Assembly: GCF_024172185.1 (NCBI RefSeq)
Contig: NZ_JAMZEC010000001.1
Span: forward strand, 2,914,001 to 2,978,000
DNA: 64,000 nucleotides
DNA from: Nonomuraea roseoviolacea subsp. carminata
GTDB lineage: Bacteria > Actinomycetota > Actinomycetes > Streptosporangiales > Streptosporangiaceae
Direction: 5' to 3'
Positions 33,242 through 40,374 of the stretch are shown one piece after another; the stretch's first letter is position 1; each line of letters starts with the position of its first letter. Both the position numbers and the translations under genes were made by a program. The notes under the pieces were generated by a model that was not told the DNA's origin, ran no database searches, and saw nothing but the letters and a program-made list of their open reading frames with translations.

Positions 33242-34755
33242 CGCCCCGCCATCCTCTCCGCCACCCCCGCCGCCCGCTCCCCCATCCGCTCTGCCACTCC
33301 CGGCGCCCGCTCCCCCATCCGCTCTGCCACTCCCGGCGCCCGCTCCCCCATCCGCTCCGCCGCCCCCGGCGCCCGCTCCGCCATTCGCTCCGCGGCCCGC
33401 TCGGCCAGGTAGGCGCGCAGCTCGGCCGGGCCGGTCCGGCCCTCGGCGAACTGGGCCAGCTCCACCAGCGCCGGGAGGTCCTCCGCGTCGCGGATGCCCG
33501 CGGTGGGCACGCCCGGCGCCAGCCGGCGCACCTCGAAGCCGCCGGCGTCGTACACCGGGTTGACGTGCACGATGCTGACCCTCCGGTCCGGGTCCAGGCG
33601 GGCGCGCCAGACGCGCAGCACCTCCGCGGCCAGCCCCGGCGGGGCGTTGTCCCAGCCGTCCGAGACGATGACGAGCCGTTCCGGGGCCGTCTCCAGCCCG
33701 TCGACGATCCGCCGCCCGAGCGGCGTGGGCCCGGTCGGGCGCGCCATCAGCGGGTCGTCGCCGCCCGACAGCCAGAGCCCGCGGTAGTCGCCCGCCAGCG
33801 CCTCCAGCAGGTGGTGGCAGGCCACGGCGACCGCGAGCGGCCGGTGCCGCTTGGTGACCGAGCCGAAGGCGGAGAAGCTGTCGTCGAGGACCGCGGTGAC
33901 GCGCCCCCAGGTGCCCGCGCGCGTTCCGGCCGCGCGCGCCGCCGCCGCGCGCAAGGCCGCGGTGAGCTCGGTACGGCGGCGCGCCCGGGTCTGGAAGGGG
34001 AGGGAGAGCGCGTAGGAGGCCAGCCGTACCAGGGGCATCGCGGCCAGGTCGGGCTCGACGCCCTGGTCACGCGCCGACTCGGCCAGCCGCATCCGCTCCA
34101 GCCTGGTCAGGCGGGGCGCGATCCGCTCCATGAAGATCTGTCGCTTGATCCCGTGCCGCGCGGCGAACCCCTCGGCCACGGTGTACGGCAGCTCGTAGAC
34201 GGCGGCCTTCTCGTAGTGCGCGCGGCGCCAGGCGTCCAGCAGCGGGTGGTCGAACCTGGCCCGGCCGCGCGGTGCGAAGAGGAAGTCGCCCAGCTCGCCC
34301 TCCAGCCGCAGGTGGGCGTGGCGCACCGCGTCCTTGAGCGCCGTACGGTACTTGACCGCGTCGAAGGCCAGGTCGGAGCGGCCGGACAGCCATCCGGCGA
34401 TGATCGCCCGGGTGCGCCGGTTGTTGACGCCGAGCCGCCGCAGGTCCTGGAACAGCCGGTAGACGCGCTGCGGCGCCATCCGCGACAGCCGCCAGGCGAT
34501 CAGGGCGCCGTCGCCGCCGTGCCGTACGAGCAGGTTGCGGATGATCATCGCGGCGTTGTGGTCGTTGATCTCCAGCGCCAGCGTCGCCGCGTAGATCTCT
34601 GGATAGTTGCCGTCGATGTAGCTGTGCAGGAACCGCAGCGAGAGCCGCTGCTCGGCCTGCGTGCTGTGGAACTCGCGCTGCCCGGTCGACGTGATCGCCG
34701 CGTTGACGAACAGCAGGACGTCTTCGCACTCGATCAGGTCGGCGAACGTCTCCAT
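33238..34755 (-). CDS. TROVE/vWA (Ro60-like) RNA-binding protein
   Basis: 505 residues from the ATG at 34755, with AAGGGGG upstream. The N-terminal two thirds form an all-helical repeat region (FLHSYIDGNYPEIYAATLAL, AAMIIRNLLVRHGGDGALIA, FQDLRRLGVNNRRTRAIIAG, ALKDAVRHAHLR), as in the HEAT-like ring of Ro60. The vWA domain has an intact MIDAS: D291, S293 and S295 in VLDDSFSAF, then LVIVSDGWDN. The C-terminus carries an 11-residue repeat (AERMGERAPGV). Ro60-like proteins bind misfolded RNA and Y RNA; the RNA partner here is unknown. Translationally coupled to the downstream ARPP-2-like gene. Confidence 0.82.
   Translation of the reverse strand: METFADLIECEDVLLFVNAAITSTGQREFHSTQAEQRLSLRFLHSYIDGNYPEIYAATLALEINDHNAAMIIRNLLVRHGGDGALIAWRLSRMAPQRVYRLFQDLRRLGVNNRRTRAIIAGWLSGRSDLAFDAVKYRTALKDAVRHAHLRLEGELGDFLFAPRGRARFDHPLLDAWRRAHYEKAAVYELPYTVAEGFAARHGIKRQIFMERIAPRLTRLERMRLAESARDQGVEPDLAAMPLVRLASYALSLPFQTRARRRTELTAALRAAAARAAGTRAGTWGRVTAVLDDSFSAFGSVTKRHRPLAVAVACHHLLEALAGDYRGLWLSGGDDPLMARPTGPTPLGRRIVDGLETAPERLVIVSDGWDNAPPGLAAEVLRVWRARLDPDRRVSIVHVNPVYDAGGFEVRRLAPGVPTAGIRDAEDLPALVELAQFAEGRTGPAELRAYLAERAAERMAERAPGAAERMGERAPGVAERMGERAPGVAERMGERAAGVAERMAGR
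33271..33402. repeat. 33-bp tandem repeat in the TROVE gene tail
   Basis: The unit beginning CGCCCGCTCC starts at 33271, 33304 and 33337, an exact 33-bp period, with a diverged fourth copy. It encodes 11-residue ERAPGVAERMG units that would form a charged helix at the C-terminus. Confidence 0.85.
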
Positions 34756-35105
34756 GATCGCCCCCTTGTCCGGGCCGGCCGGGGAATGAGGGCACGAACT
34801 GCGAAGGCATCGCTTTACAGGCGGGTTCCGGAAGTCGCACCGAAGTCCCGCGGCCGACCGGAGACGACGGTACCAACGATCACGGAAGGGCGCATGAGGA
34901 TATCGAACGGGACGAAGCGCCGATCTTCCGACGGCCGACGAGCCGGCTCTGTCGGGCGAGGTGCGCGTACCCGCCTGGTGAAGCGTCGCCACGCTGTGCC
35001 ATCTCATCGCGATGCTCGGACGCGACGGCCACCGCGCTGTGCTGCGGCGGGTGCGGGCGGCCCCGAGTTCGGCGACACGCCGTCGCCGCCGGGCAGGGGG
35101 CTCGT
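34756..35105. other. 350-bp intergenic region upstream of the TROVE gene
   Basis: No protein-coding frame is convincing. Base composition is somewhat lower in GC than the surroundings between 34800 and 35000. It contains the promoter side of the TROVE gene and the 3' side of modC. Because Ro-like proteins in bacteria are often encoded next to their Y RNA, this is the first place to look for a small structured RNA; no confident fold was drawn by eye. Confidence 0.4.
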
Positions 35106-36137
35106 TCAGGCGGGGTAGGCGTGGGTCTCGGTGGCCTTGACCGAGGCCCAGATCGTCTGACCCGGGGCGAGGTCGAGCTCGGCGAGGGCGGCGGGGGTGA
35201 TGTCGGCGAACGCCGTGACGGGGCCTTCGAGGTGGACGCGGACGTTGTCGCCGTGCCGTTCGATGCCGTCGATGCGCGCCTCCCAGAGGTTGCGCGGGCT
35301 GCCGTCCGGACGGGAACGGTAGAGCGCCACGGCGGCGGGCGGGAACGCCACGAACGCGGCCCCCTCCAGCCGTTCCGACGTGCTGATCAGCAGCTCGCCG
35401 ACCTTGACCCGCGGCCCGTCGGCCAGGCCGCGGTACAGGTTGAGCCCGACGAGCCGGGCGACGTAGTCGGTGCGCGGGTGGCGGGCCACCTCGGCGGGCG
35501 CGCCCTGCTGGACGATCGCGCCGTCCTCGATGACGACCAGCCGGTCGGCCAGCACCATCGCGTCCAGCGGGTCGTGGGTGACCAGCACGGTCGCGCCGCC
35601 GAAGTCGGCCAGGTGACGGCGCAGCTCCGAGCGCACCCCCAGGCGGGTGTGCGCGTCGAGGGCGGCCAGCGGCTCGTCGAGCAGCAGCAGGTCGGGCCGT
35701 ACGGCCAGCGCCCGGGCGAGCGCGACGCGCTGGGCCTGGCCGCCGGAGAGCTGTCGCGGCCTGGCGGCGGCCCGGTCGGCCAGGCCGACGCGTTCCAGCA
35801 GGGCGGCGGCCGTGCGCCGGGCCTCGGCCTTGGAGGCGCCCTGGCACCGGGGGCCGAAGGCGACGTTGTCCAGCGCCGACAGGTGCGGGAAGAGCAGGTA
35901 GTCCTGGAAGACCATGCCGATCGGCCGCTGCTCGGGGGCCAGGGTGTGCATCGGATGCCCGTCCAGGACGATCTCGCCCTCCGACAGGGGGACGAGGCCG
36001 GCCAGGGCGCGCAGGGCGGTGGTCTTGCCCGCGCCGTTGGGGCCGAGCAGCGCGACCACTTCCCCGGCGGCGACGTCGAGGTCGAGGTCGAGGGTGAAGG
36101 CGGGCCGGGTCACCACGAGCCGGGCGTGGAGCGTCAT
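35106..36137 (-). CDS. modC: Molybdate ABC transporter ATP-binding protein
   Basis: 343 residues from the ATG at 36137 (a GTG at 36152 is an alternative). Walker A GPNGAGKTT, signature LSGGQAQRVALARALAV, Walker B LLLLDEPLAALDAHTR and H loop VTHDPLDAM. The C-terminal region (from about 265) is a TOBE-type molybdate-binding domain (LWEARIDGIERHGDNVRVHL). It powers molybdate uptake with ModA and ModB. Between modB and modC a 19-bp segment is duplicated with a 32-bp period. Confidence 0.93.
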   Translation of the reverse strand: MTLHARLVVTRPAFTLDLDLDVAAGEVVALLGPNGAGKTTALRALAGLVPLSEGEIVLDGHPMHTLAPEQRPIGMVFQDYLLFPHLSALDNVAFGPRCQGASKAEARRTAAALLERVGLADRAAARPRQLSGGQAQRVALARALAVRPDLLLLDEPLAALDAHTRLGVRSELRRHLADFGGATVLVTHDPLDAMVLADRLVVIEDGAIVQQGAPAEVARHPRTDYVARLVGLNLYRGLADGPRVKVGELLISTSERLEGAAFVAFPPAAVALYRSRPDGSPRNLWEARIDGIERHGDNVRVHLEGPVTAFADITPAALAELDLAPGQTIWASVKATETHAYPA

Positions 36138-36143
36138 GGAGCA

Positions 36144-36196
36144 CTCACCCACCGGTCGCGCACGGTCATGGCGCGCTCACCCACCGGTCGCGCAAA
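36144..36196. repeat. Short tandem duplication at the modB/modC junction
   Basis: CTCACCCACCGGTCGCGCA occurs at 36144 and again at 36176 (32-bp period). On the minus strand it repeats the last codons of modB (DRWVSAP) just before modC, so the modC ribosome-binding region is a copy of the modB 3' end. Confidence 0.85.
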
Positions 36197-36978
36197 CTGG
36201 CCAGGATGACCACCGAGACCGCCAGCAGCACCAGGCTGAGCACGATGGCCGCCTCCGGCTCGGTCTCCAGCGCCAGGTAGACCGCCAGCGGCATGGTGCG
36301 GGTGGTGCCGGGGAAGTTGCCCGCGAACGTGATCGTGGCGCCGAACTCGCCGAGCGCCCGGGCCCAGCACAGCACCGCCCCCGCCACCACGCCCGGCATG
36401 ACCATCGGCAGGGTGACACGGCGGAAGACCGTCCAGCGGGAGGCGCCGAGCGTCGCCGCGGCCTCCTCGTAACGCCGGTCGGCGGCCCGCAGCGCGCCCT
36501 CTACGCTGATGACGAGGAACGGCATCGCCACGAACGCCTCCGCGACGACCACGCCCGCCGTGGTGAACGGCAGCGTGATCCCGAACGCCGACTCCAGCCA
36601 CTGCCCGACCAGCCCGCGCCGCCCCAGCACCAGCAGCAGCGCCACGCCGCCCACCACCGGCGGCAGCACCAGCGGCACGGTCACCAGCGCCCGCACCAGG
36701 CGCCGGCCCGGGAAGTCGGTTCGGGCCAGCAGCCAGGCCAGCGGCACCCCGAGCAGCAGGCTCATGGCGGTGGCGATGGTGGCCGTCACCAGCGACAACC
36801 GCAGCGCCTCCAGCACGTACGGCTCCGCCAGCCGCGCCGGCAGCGTGGACCACGGCGCCCGCACCAGCAGCCCGGCCAGCGGCAGCACCAGGAACGCCAG
36901 TCCCGCCAGCGCCGGCACGAGCAGCACCCACGGCGGCCGCGCCGGAGCGGTGCGATGGTGCTCGGTGGCGGCGCCCAT
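36166..36978 (-). CDS. modB: Molybdate ABC transporter permease
   Basis: 270 residues, about five to six membrane spans. The permease loop motif is in ADRRYEEAAATLGASRWTVF and RRVTLPMVMPGVVAG; CWARALGEFGATITFAGNFP and TMPLAVYLALE are typical of ModB. It starts 5 nt after the modA stop. It forms the membrane channel of the molybdate importer. Confidence 0.94.
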   Translation of the reverse strand: MGAATEHHRTAPARPPWVLLVPALAGLAFLVLPLAGLLVRAPWSTLPARLAEPYVLEALRLSLVTATIATAMSLLLGVPLAWLLARTDFPGRRLVRALVTVPLVLPPVVGGVALLLVLGRRGLVGQWLESAFGITLPFTTAGVVVAEAFVAMPFLVISVEGALRAADRRYEEAAATLGASRWTVFRRVTLPMVMPGVVAGAVLCWARALGEFGATITFAGNFPGTTRTMPLAVYLALETEPEAAIVLSLVLLAVSVVILASLRDRWVSAP

Positions 36979-36983
36979 GCTGA

Positions 36984-37781
36984 TCAGGGGGCCTCGAAAC
37001 CGGCCTTGGTCAGCACGTCCCTGCCCTGCGGGGACAGCACCAGGCCGACGAACTGCTGCGCCAGCTCACCGGCGGGAGCCTTCGCGAGGGCGGCGATCGG
37101 GTAGTCGTTGATCGCCTTGTCGGCCTCGGGGAAGGCGATGCCCTGGACCTTGCCCGCCGAGGCGATCACGTCCGTGCGGTAGACCAGGGCCGCGTCGACC
37201 TCACCCAGCTCGACCTTGGTCAGCGTGGCCTTGACGTCCTGCTCCAGCGTCACGGGCTTGACCTTGAGCCCGGCCGCGCCCAGCGCCTTGACCGCCGCCG
37301 CCCCGCACGGCACCTGCTCGGCGCAGAGCGCCACCTTGACCTTGGGGTCGGCCAGGTCCTTCAGCTCGTCCACCTTGGCCGGGTTGTCCGACGGTACGGC
37401 GATCTGCAGCTTGTTGCGGACGAACGTGGTCGGCGAGCTCGCCAGCGACGCGTCGGTGACCGTCTTCATCGTGGCCGGGCTGGCCGCGGCGAACACATCC
37501 GCCGGCGCGCCCTGCGCGATCTGCTGCGCGAGCGTCGCGCTGGAGCCGAAGTTGAACTTCACCGACGTACCCGGATGGGCCGCCTCGAAGTGCTGGCCGA
37601 GCGCGGTGAAGGCGCCGGTCAGGGACGCCGCCGCGAACACCGTAACCTCCTTCGCCCGCTCGGCCCCGCCGGCGGGGGTGGCCGCCGCCGAGCCGGCCGG
37701 CGCGGCGGAACCGCACCCCGCCAGGCCGAGCACGAGCGCGACGGGGAGGGCGACGGTCCACCGGGGAAAACGCCTCGACAC
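36984..37781 (-). CDS. modA: Molybdate-binding lipoprotein
   Basis: 265 residues from the GTG at 37781, chosen because GAGGAG lies seven bases upstream; a GTG at 37796 overlaps the stop of the upstream gene but has no ribosome site. The signal peptide ends in the lipobox VLGLAGCGS. The mature domain has ModA landmarks EVTVFAAASLTGAFTALGQ, VKFNFGSSATLAQQI, GAPADVFAAAS and ALVYRTDV. It binds molybdate or tungstate outside the membrane. Confidence 0.93.
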   Translation of the reverse strand: MSRRFPRWTVALPVALVLGLAGCGSAAPAGSAAATPAGGAERAKEVTVFAAASLTGAFTALGQHFEAAHPGTSVKFNFGSSATLAQQIAQGAPADVFAAASPATMKTVTDASLASSPTTFVRNKLQIAVPSDNPAKVDELKDLADPKVKVALCAEQVPCGAAAVKALGAAGLKVKPVTLEQDVKATLTKVELGEVDAALVYRTDVIASAGKVQGIAFPEADKAINDYPIAALAKAPAGELAQQFVGLVLSPQGRDVLTKAGFEAP

Positions 37782-37792
37782 CAGGGGGCTCC

Positions 37793-38206
37793 TCACAGGC
37801 TGCTGGGCACGCGCTCATGACCAGGGATCTCGACGACGACGTTGGTGGACTTGATCACGGCGATCGCCACCACGCCCACCTCCAGGCCCAGCTCGTCGGC
37901 GGCCTGGCGGCTCATCAGCGACACCACCCGGAACGGCCCGGCGGCGATCTCCACCTGCGCCATCACCGAATCCCGGAGCACCTCGGTCACGATCCCGCGG
38001 AAGCGGTTGCGCGCCGAGGAACGGTTGCCGCTCTCGGTCTCCCCGACCTGGGCGCGGGCGAAGGCCGCGAGATCGGCGCCGTTCACCTGCCGGTGACCGT
38101 GCTCGTCCCGCTCGGCCGCCAGCCGGCCCGCGTCCACCCACCGGCGGACAGTGTCGGCGCTGACCCCGAGCAGCGCCGCGGCCTCGCTGATCCGAAACGT
38201 CGTCAC
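37793..38206 (-). CDS. HTH/TOBE-domain molybdate-responsive regulator
   Basis: 137 residues from a GTG at 38206, preceded by AAGGTGGGG. The N-terminal 60 residues are a MerR/excisionase-type helix-turn-helix (TTFRISEAAALLGVSADTVR). The C-terminal part (about 68-133) is a single TOBE/Mop-type molybdate-binding domain (NRFRGIVTEVLRDSVMAQVE). It leads the mod operon and its stop overlaps the region of the modA start, so it is probably the operon's own metal-sensing regulator. Confidence 0.88.
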   Translation of the reverse strand: MTTFRISEAAALLGVSADTVRRWVDAGRLAAERDEHGHRQVNGADLAAFARAQVGETESGNRSSARNRFRGIVTEVLRDSVMAQVEIAAGPFRVVSLMSRQAADELGLEVGVVAIAVIKSTNVVVEIPGHERVPSSL

Positions 38207-38319
38207 AGAACCCCACCTTACCCTTCGCACATGCCAGCCTGAAGACCGCCATCGCCCCGAAACAGCGGGCGGATCTCCTCCTTCGGCGTGGCATCCACGA
38301 GAGTGGTGGACCCGCGGCG

Positions 38320-38787
38320 TCAGGCGATCGACAGGCCCTCCTTGAGGGCCGCGGCGATCCCCTTCTTGTCGTAACCGGCGGTGGGCAGGGTGGACCCGTG
38401 GGCGTGACGGACGACGCCCGCGGAGTCGACGAGGACGCTGCCGGACTGCTGGAGCGCGCCGAAGACCTTCCTGCCCAGGCCGATCATCTCGTGCGGCGTG
38501 CCCTGGCGGCCGACGAGCACGGGGAACGGGAGCCCGCGCCTGGCCTTCCACGCGGCCGCCTCCGCACGGTCCTCGGGCACCGCGACCAGCACCTGGACGC
38601 CGGCGTCCGCGAACTCGTCGCGGCGCCGGACGAGGTCCTTGACGTGCAGGTTGCAGACCGGGCACGACGTCGAGCGCATGAAGTAGATCAGTACGGCGCT
38701 CCTGCCCCGGTAGTCGGACAGGCGGACGGTGTGGCCGTCGGTGTCCTGCAGCACCACGTCGGGCGCGGTCGATCCAGTTTCGAGCAT
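38320..38787 (-). CDS. AhpC/TSA-type peroxiredoxin-like protein
   Basis: 155 residues. Thioredoxin-fold redoxin with TGSTAPDVVLQDTDGHTVRL and the active-site region YFMRSTSCPVCNLHVKDL, where a CxxC pair replaces the single peroxidatic Cys plus neighbours. It is cytosolic, with no signal peptide. It lies about 50 nt downstream of the ECF sigma gene on the same strand and is likely co-expressed, which suggests an oxidative-stress response unit. Confidence 0.85.
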   Translation of the reverse strand: MLETGSTAPDVVLQDTDGHTVRLSDYRGRSAVLIYFMRSTSCPVCNLHVKDLVRRRDEFADAGVQVLVAVPEDRAEAAAWKARRGLPFPVLVGRQGTPHEMIGLGRKVFGALQQSGSVLVDSAGVVRHAHGSTLPTAGYDKKGIAAALKEGLSIA

Positions 38788-38839
38788 GACGGAACTTCCT
38801 TTTCAACCTCAGGTTGCTCGGATGGTGAAAAGACGGACC

Positions 38840-39442
38840 TCACGCGGAAGCGGGGTCACGCGGGCCTTCGGCGGGGCCGCTCATGCCTCCGCCGGCCAAG
38901 CCGAGCCGGAGCCTGTTGCGGGCCCGGTGCAGCTGGGACTTCATCGCGGCGTTGCTCAGGCCGAGCGACCGCGCGACCGAAGGCCCCGGGTAGCCGAGGA
39001 CGTCCCGCATGATCAGCACTCTGCGCTGGACCTCGGGCAGCTCCTGGATGGCCCGCGCGACCAGCTCGGCCTCCAGGCGCCGGATGGCCTCGTCCTCGGC
39101 CGAGGACACCAGACCGCTCCTGGCCTCGTCCTGATGCTCGAACAGCAGGCGCTCGTCCTGACGCTCGAACACCAGACGAGCGCGGCGCAGGCACTCGTTC
39201 CGGACGATGCGGAACATCCACGATGCCAGCGCCCCGGTGGCGCGGAGCGAACCGATCTTCCGGTAGAGGATGATCAGCGCTTCCTGCGCGGCGTCCTCGG
39301 CATCCTGCGGAGAGGCGCAAAGGTGCTCCGCGAGGCGCCGCACGTGCGTATGGGCGCCGTAGAGCACCGCGGCGATCGACTCACGATCGCCGGCCTGCGC
39401 GGCCTCGATGAGCTGCGCGCTCGCCCAAGCCCGGTCAGCCAC
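38840..39442 (-). CDS. ECF-type RNA polymerase sigma factor
   Basis: 200 residues from GTG 39442 (AGGGG upstream). Region 2 is visible in LYGAHTHVRRLAEHLCASPQ and DAEDAAQEALIILYRKIGSL, region 4 in ELPEVQRRVLIMRDVLGYPG and PSVARSLGLSNAAMKSQLHR. No anti-sigma factor gene is adjacent. The linker contains a duplicated LVFERQDERLLFEHQDE-like segment. It is divergent from a nucleotidyltransferase-like gene and upstream of a redoxin gene. Confidence 0.9.
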   Translation of the reverse strand: MADRAWASAQLIEAAQAGDRESIAAVLYGAHTHVRRLAEHLCASPQDAEDAAQEALIILYRKIGSLRATGALASWMFRIVRNECLRRARLVFERQDERLLFEHQDEARSGLVSSAEDEAIRRLEAELVARAIQELPEVQRRVLIMRDVLGYPGPSVARSLGLSNAAMKSQLHRARNRLRLGLAGGGMSGPAEGPRDPASA

Positions 39443-39584
39443 GCGCACACCCCTGCCCTCGCCGGAACAAGGCCCTGAAGCGTACCCGCCGCACCGCCGG
39501 CACCACGACGTCCCCCACACCCGTCTCCCTTCCCCGTGTGGCCATCACCTCATAAGAGGGCCGCACGGCGCGAAAGGATTCACC

Positions 39585-40289
39585 ATGGAACGTCCCGACG
39601 AGCTACTGGCCGGCCTGCGAGCTGATCGGAGCCCTGACCCGCCCGCCCACCTGGTCGATACGTTCGTCCCCATGAGCGACGCGACAAGACCACTGACCCT
39701 GACGGACGCGACCACGGCATTAGCCATGACGCTCGACGCGCTCGAAGCGACGGGCGCCGACCTGGCGTATCGCGTGTGCGGCACGAGCGCCGCGCTGCTG
39801 CAGGGCGTCCCGCTCCGCGCCGGGGACATCGACATCCTGCTCGCCGACCGGGACGACCTGGACACGTTCGCCGCGGCACTGTCGTCCTTCCCCTGCCTGT
39901 ACGCGGCGTCATGGCTCCCCGAAACCTCGCAGTACTTCACCAGGTTCGCGGTGAACGGGGTCGAAGTGGAGCTCAGCACCCTCGAAAGGGCGGTCGACTC
40001 GGACGCGCTGGAATGCGCGGGCAGCGGGCCATGGCGGCATTACGTCCTGCTCCCCTGCGGCTCTCACCATGTGCCGGTCGTCCGGCTGGAACTCCGGTTG
40101 GCCACGGAGCTCCTGCGGGACCGGTCCGACCGATATGACCCGCTCATCGACCATCTGGGTACGCACGGGTTCGATCTCGATCTGTTGCGACGGGCGATGG
40201 ACGCCTGCGACATTCCCGTTCAGGGGCGGCGGCTGGTCCAGGACCGCCTGGCCGCTGTGGCGACCACGATCCAAGCCGATCACCCATGA
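39585..40289 (+). CDS. Nucleotidyltransferase-fold protein
   Basis: 234 residues from the ATG at 39585 with AAAGGA upstream. The central region CGTSAALLQGVPLRAGDIDI followed by LLADRDDLDTFAAAL has the G-S/T motif and DxD pair of nucleotidyltransferase-like (MNT/DUF-type) proteins, and ELSTLERAV supplies a third possible acidic residue. It has no known partner toxin or antitoxin gene beside it. Function unknown. Confidence 0.75.
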   Translation: MERPDELLAGLRADRSPDPPAHLVDTFVPMSDATRPLTLTDATTALAMTLDALEATGADLAYRVCGTSAALLQGVPLRAGDIDILLADRDDLDTFAAALSSFPCLYAASWLPETSQYFTRFAVNGVEVELSTLERAVDSDALECAGSGPWRHYVLLPCGSHHVPVVRLELRLATELLRDRSDRYDPLIDHLGTHGFDLDLLRRAMDACDIPVQGRRLVQDRLAAVATTIQADHP

Positions 40290-40374
40290 GCTCTCGCCGG
40301 TCCGCGGTGACAGTGGTTTGCAAGGATCTCGCGCTGAAGTATGCGCTGTCTTACTGGCTTAAAGCGGAGTATCG

